Assembly (NCBI GenBank): GCA_020630045.1
Contig: JAHDCE010000135.1
Span: 1-8,915 of the forward strand
From: Saprospiraceae bacterium
GTDB lineage: Bacteria > Bacteroidota > Bacteroidia > Chitinophagales > Saprospiraceae
Direction of reading: 5' to 3'
Length of the DNA: 8,915 nucleotides
Part shown: positions 6,069 to 8,915 of the stretch, piece by piece
Layout: the number at the start of each line of letters is the position of its first letter
How positions within the stretch are numbered: position 1 is the stretch's first letter
Notes under the pieces: model-generated
What the model was told of the DNA's origin: nothing
Seen by the model: only the letters and a program-made list of their open reading frames with translations
Databases searched by the model: none
Translations under genes and position numbers: made by a program

Positions 6069-7418
6069 CTATCTCTGAATGGTGTTGTCAAAGATTAAGA
6101 TGCTATATTCTCCGGAAGGGTTGAGTGAAGCCAATTCACAATTCAAGACTTGGTTGACAAGCGCTTCGTCATAAGGGTGTGAAACCTTGATGTAGTTGTC
6201 GGTAAATCCCTGCATCATGCCGTTTTGATGGCGGGCTTCGAACAACACCGGGCGATTTTGACCGGCGTGCTGTTCATAAAAATAGCGTTGTTTCTTATCT
6301 GACAAGATGCGAAGCATTTCGTTTCGATTGCGTCGTTCACCCATTTCTACTGCTCCATCCATTTCTGCTGCGGGAGTATTGGCCCGTTCGGAATAGGTAA
6401 AGACATGCAGGTAAGAAATATCGAGTTCGTTGACGAATTCATAAGTTTCCAAAAAGTCCTCTTTGGTTTCGCCGGGAAATCCGACGATGACGTCAACACC
6501 AATACAACAATGCGGCATGACCCGCTTGATATGAGCGACGCGATCGGCATACAATTCCCGTTTGTAGCGGCGGCGCATCATTTTGAGCTGCTTGTTGTTG
6601 CCGGATTGCAAAGGGATGTGGAAATGATGTGCGAATCGTTGCGAACCCGCTACAAAGTCGATGATTTCGTCGGTGAGCAGGTTGGGTTCGATAGAAGAGA
6701 TGCGGAACCGTTCTATTCCTTCGACCTTGTCCAGTTCACGGATCAAGTCGATGAACAAGGCTTCCTTTTTGGGTTTTGTACCTTCTATGACTTCAGTCCC
6801 ATTGCCGAAGTCTCCGATATTGACACCGGTCAATACGATTTCTTTGACCCCCATGCGTGCGATTTCTTCCGCATTGTTGACAATGCTTTCGACAGTATCG
6901 CTTCGGCTTTGGCCCCTGGCTTGAGGAATCGTACAGAAGGAGCATTTGTAATCACATCCGTCTTGTACTTTGAGGAATGACCGTGTCCGGTCACCGAAAG
7001 AAAATGAGTTGACAAAGGTGTTGGCTTGCTTGACTTCTCCTGCTGAAATCATTCCCTTGCCCGGACTTTTGGAGAGGTTGTCTACATAATCTAGGATGCG
7101 GAATTTTTCGGAAGCGCCGAGTACGAGATCGACACCCTCTATATCGGCGATTTCGTCCGGTTTCAACTGCGCATAACATCCGATAATGATAACCTTCGCC
7201 TGCGGGGATTGCCGCAAGGCTCGACGAACGGCTTTCCTACATTTCCGATCGGCGAAGTCCGTCACGGAACAAGTGTTGAGCACGAATATATCCGCACCCT
7301 CCTCGAATTTCACGACTTGGTAACCTTTGTCTTCGAACATCCTTGATATGGTGGAAGTTTCCGAAAAGTTGAGTTTGCAACCAAGGGTGTGGAATGCTAC
7401 TGTGCCGTATGTCGCCAT
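6069..7418 (-). CDS. mtaB: tRNA t6A37 methylthiotransferase MtaB
   Basis: MtaB is a radical SAM enzyme that adds a methylthio group to N6-threonylcarbamoyladenosine at position 37 of tRNAs reading ANN codons, giving ms2t6A and improving decoding. The 449-residue protein has the three domains expected: an N-terminal MTTase domain with cluster-binding Cys14 (TLGCKLN), Cys50 (NTCSVT) and Cys81 (GCYAQ); a radical SAM core with CDYKCSFC (Cys155, Cys159, Cys162), a GVNIGDFG strand, RISSIEPN and PLQSGNNKQLKMMRRRY; and a C-terminal TRAM-like domain from about residue 380 (RPVLFEAR to the end). TLGCKLN and the RRRY segment point to MtaB and not to MiaB or RimO. Length is normal, with no damage. The start ATG is the first one before the conserved GTVAFHTLGCKLN. 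It lies 79 bases downstream of the small SLOG-like gene and 38 bases upstream of the DUF4349 gene, all in the same direction. Confidence 0.96.
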   Translation of the reverse strand: MATYGTVAFHTLGCKLNFSETSTISRMFEDKGYQVVKFEEGADIFVLNTCSVTDFADRKCRKAVRRALRQSPQAKVIIIGCYAQLKPDEIADIEGVDLVLGASEKFRILDYVDNLSKSPGKGMISAGEVKQANTFVNSFSFGDRTRSFLKVQDGCDYKCSFCTIPQARGQSRSDTVESIVNNAEEIARMGVKEIVLTGVNIGDFGNGTEVIEGTKPKKEALFIDLIRELDKVEGIERFRISSIEPNLLTDEIIDFVAGSQRFAHHFHIPLQSGNNKQLKMMRRRYKRELYADRVAHIKRVMPHCCIGVDVIVGFPGETKEDFLETYEFVNELDISYLHVFTYSERANTPAAEMDGAVEMGERRNRNEMLRILSDKKQRYFYEQHAGQNRPVLFEARHQNGMMQGFTDNYIKVSHPYDEALVNQVLNCELASLNPSGEYSILIFDNTIQR

Positions 7419-7497
7419 TTTTTTAATTTATTCCTGCAAAGATACCAAGGAATCGGTGTTATCCGCAATACAATTTCCATCTTATCTGAACAGTTTC

Positions 7498-7905
7498 TTA
7501 TTCTATTCGAATTTTTCCCGAAGCAAGCCCGGCTTCTATGTTTTTGAGCGTCCCGCTTTTGCGGCGATCATCGGAATTGAAGTCCACTGCGATGAAATGG
7601 GTGCATTCTTGCAAGGCGAAATCGTCTCGACTTCGGTCGTCTTCGAATCCGCCGATGATATTCCAACCACTGACTTTGGTTCGGTACTTGTCCGGTAAAT
7701 ATCTTGGCTTTTCTCCGATATGGAGAACCGTTACTTTTGAAGTTTCTGATTTGAGGAATTCCATGACGAGTGTATCGACTCCCCTGAAATCACAAACGAT
7801 AAATGATGCTTCTTTCTCTTGAATCCATTTTTTGATAGGTGCCAAATAATGGGTTTCGAAATCCGCATATTTGATATTGCCGTTGCCGAAAATGTAGATT
7901 TTCAT
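7498..7905 (-). CDS. Small protein with SLOG/DprA-like Rossmann features, 135 aa
   Basis: The start at 7905 (MKIYIFGNGN) is preferred because it opens directly into the first strand; the ATG at 7923 would add six residues without signal or fold value. No signal peptide is visible, so the protein is cytoplasmic. The order of elements resembles the SLOG/DprA-like family of nucleotide-binding Rossmannoid proteins: strand 1 with IYIFGNGN (residues 3-10), strand 2 with FIVCDFRGVDTLVMEFL (35-51), a VTVLHIGEKPR strand (58-68), a polar insert, an ECTHFIAVDF strand (100-109), and RKSGTLKNIEAGLASGK (115-131), which looks like the KSxGTxxNI loop and helix. The Gly usual before the Asp of the second motif is replaced by Cys38, so ligand binding may differ. 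The family assignment comes from remembered motifs and is moderate. It is the first gene of the leftward group with mtaB and is divergent from the M23 peptidase gene. Confidence 0.85.
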   Translation of the reverse strand: MKIYIFGNGNIKYADFETHYLAPIKKWIQEKEASFIVCDFRGVDTLVMEFLKSETSKVTVLHIGEKPRYLPDKYRTKVSGWNIIGGFEDDRSRDDFALQECTHFIAVDFNSDDRRKSGTLKNIEAGLASGKIRIE

Positions 7906-7948
7906 GGTTGAATTTTTGAACATCGCTTTTGGTAGGTTGTAAGACGTT

Positions 7949-7972
7949 ATCCTTTCTTAATGAAGGAAGGAT
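7949..7972. other. Hairpin in the divergent promoter region
   Basis: ATCCTTTCTT (7949-7958) and AAGGAAGGAT (7963-7972) form a 10-pair stem with one T-G wobble around the loop AATG. It lies in the 134-base gap between the SLOG-like gene and the M23 peptidase gene. It could be an operator or a transcript structure. An A run (7973-7978) and then a T run (7982-7987) follow on the plus strand, so a terminator reading rightward is unlikely because the gap follows a gene start and not a gene end. Confidence 0.4.
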
Positions 7973-7985
7973 AAAAAATACTTTT

Positions 7986-8011
7986 TTGAAAAACAGGTCG
8001 TTTTAATTTCG
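7986..8011 (+). promoter_or_regulatory. Possible Bacteroidota-type promoter of the M23 gene
   Basis: TTG at 7986-7988 and TAATTTCG at 8004-8011 resemble the Bacteroidota -33 (TTG) and -7 (TAnnTTTG) elements with one mismatch in the latter. The spacing of 15 bases is shorter than the usual range. It would place transcription start just upstream of the gene, so the call is weak. Confidence 0.22.
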
Positions 8012-8039
8012 ATTATAATTTCAAAATAAAACACACACC

Positions 8040-8669
8040 ATGCCCATCCCTTATTCTAATATTAAAAATACATTTTCAGTTCTCGTGTTGTCTGTTTTTG
8101 TATTTCTTTTTTCTTCTTGTAGTTCCGATTTGACTTATCGGGGGTACTCTCCAAATAGTTTGAAAGACGGTGATTATGTAGATGATGATTCATATATTTA
8201 TTCCCTTCCTTATGCAGAAGGAGAACGATATTTATTGGCTCAAGCCTATGATTCCCACATCATGTCGCACAAGGACGAATTCGCTTTGGATTTTCGAATG
8301 AAAACTGGCACTAAAATTATGGCCGCCCGACCCGGAGAGGTAATCGCCGTCAAAGAAGATTCACAAGAAGGAGGCATCGGTGAACGCTATTTGTCCTTGG
8401 GCAATCACGTTGTTGTCCGGCACGATGACGGTACCGAAGCCGGCTATTGGCATTTGAAATACGAAGGAGCTTTGGTCAAGGTCGGCGATAAGGTTGAGGA
8501 GGGGCAACATATCGCCATTAGCGGTAATACCGGTTACACCGCATTTCCACATCTTCATTTTTATGTTTGGGAATACGAACACGGTGTCAAGCAAACCATA
8601 CCGACCCGATTCCGAACCTCAAAAGGAGTTATTTATTTACGCCCTGGGAGGAAATATGGCCATCCATAA
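8040..8669 (+). CDS. M23 family metallopeptidase lipoprotein (LytM domain)
   Basis: This is a 209-residue zinc endopeptidase of the LytM type, expected to cleave peptidoglycan cross-bridges or stem peptides, or other peptides, outside the inner membrane. The N-terminus is a lipoprotein signal (hydrophobic 12-24, then FSSC with Cys27), so the enzyme is probably tethered to a membrane. The LytM domain spans about residues 60-185: SHKDEFALDF (His77, Asp84), GTKIMAARPGEVIAV, a GNHVVVRHDDGT strand pair, YWHL (His138), VKVGDKVEEGQ, ISGNTGY and PHLHFYV (His171, His173). The usual first zinc ligand is the His of HxxxD. At that position this protein has Glu80, and the nearer candidate is His77; this is a known variation among related proteins. 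The gene is divergent from the SLOG-like gene. No Shine-Dalgarno is obvious before the ATG. The second palindromic repeat starts 31 bases after the stop and may form the end of the transcript. Confidence 0.93.
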   Translation: MPIPYSNIKNTFSVLVLSVFVFLFSSCSSDLTYRGYSPNSLKDGDYVDDDSYIYSLPYAEGERYLLAQAYDSHIMSHKDEFALDFRMKTGTKIMAARPGEVIAVKEDSQEGGIGERYLSLGNHVVVRHDDGTEAGYWHLKYEGALVKVGDKVEEGQHIAISGNTGYTAFPHLHFYVWEYEHGVKQTIPTRFRTSKGVIYLRPGRKYGHP

Positions 8670-8700
8670 ATATTGTTTTACCGGTATCCGATTTCAGGTG

Positions 8701-8867
8701 TTAAGTACTCGATCAAAAGTAATGTATAGATGCAGGCGAGTGGATTTTTGTGGTAGTCAAGGCGTGAAAACCGCGCATAGCCTAGCTACGCAAGGATTTT
8801 CACAACGCAGCCTACTGCAAAAATCCGCCGCATGGACTATATAATTACTTTTGGACGGGTACTTAAG
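8701..8867. repeat. 165-base imperfect palindromic repeat, copy 2
   Basis: This is the same unit and orientation as at 2902-3066. It lies 31 bases after the M23 stop codon. The pairing of its arms is slightly better than in copy 1: bases 8716 and 8851 form a normal A-T pair and bases 8749 and 8819 a T-A pair where copy 1 has a mismatch and a wobble. The symmetry reaches beyond the unit: CAGGT before the left end (8696-8700 region) mirrors ACCTG after the right end (8869-8873). It may serve as a 3'-end structure for the M23 transcript or be a dispersed element. The remaining 8874-8915 shows no gene, RNA or repeat. Confidence 0.9.
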
Positions 8868-8915
8868 TACCTGGCCATAAATAATTAGGGAATATGCTTT
8901 TCGGGTATTTTTGCT

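Noticed and set aside
8494..8844. 116-residue plus-strand open frame running into repeat copy 2
   Set aside because: It overlaps the conserved HxH part of the M23 gene in another frame and ends inside the palindromic repeat.
2902..8867. The two palindromic repeats as ends of one composite transposon
   Set aside because: The DNA between them holds housekeeping genes (rny, mtaB) on the chromosome-like pattern and no transposase or integrase; no target duplication is seen outside the pair.
8658..8888. Similar GGCC-ATAAAT sequences on both sides of repeat copy 2 as a target duplication
   Set aside because: They differ by a four-base gap and lie at unequal distances from the repeat ends (about 28 and 6 bases), so they do not fit a target-site duplication.
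1..8915. CRISPR array, tRNA, rRNA or riboswitch
   Set aside because: No regularly spaced short repeats, no cloverleaf with the TTC arm, and no known riboswitch core were found on either strand by eye.

Overview
The window looks like a Bacteroidota chromosome, possibly a Cytophagia-type marine lineage, though the exact group cannot be fixed from the sequence. The evidence is an RNase Y of the Bacteroidota type, several secreted proteins and lipoproteins with LFSC, FIAC and FSSC lipoboxes or a signal peptide ending just before Gln, weak Shine-Dalgarno sites, and AT-rich intergenic DNA. There are seven genes: six on the minus strand and one, at the right end, on the plus strand.

Left part (1-2840): three minus-strand genes for exported proteins of unknown function, reading leftwards and probably co-transcribed. 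The first (1962-2840) has a C-terminus resembling the TonB C-terminal domain. The second (776-1945) follows after 16 bases. The third (692 to the window edge) is a lipoprotein whose 3' end lies outside the window. The first two are clearly AT-richer than the rest and share a small cysteine motif. This part looks like strain-variable DNA.

Middle (2841-7905): a 324-base gene-free gap holds copy 1 of a 165-base imperfect palindrome and the terminator of rny. Then come rny (RNase Y, membrane-anchored mRNA decay), a 250-base gap with a strong hairpin, a DUF4349 lipoprotein, mtaB (tRNA ms2t6A37 methylthiotransferase) and a small protein with a SLOG/DprA-like look. All four genes read leftwards. The mtaB-DUF4349 spacing (38 bases) fits an operon; rny probably has its own leader.

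Right part (7906-8915): a 134-base divergent promoter region, then an M23 (LytM-type) peptidase lipoprotein on the plus strand, followed directly by copy 2 of the palindrome. The last 48 bases hold nothing recognisable.

The conserved genes are housekeeping: RNA turnover, tRNA modification and cell-wall hydrolysis. The unexplained parts are the two-copy 165-base palindrome, which in both places sits just downstream of a gene and has changed in ways that partly preserve pairing, and the AT-rich trio of exported proteins on the left. No complete new defence, mobile or biosynthetic system could be demonstrated here.
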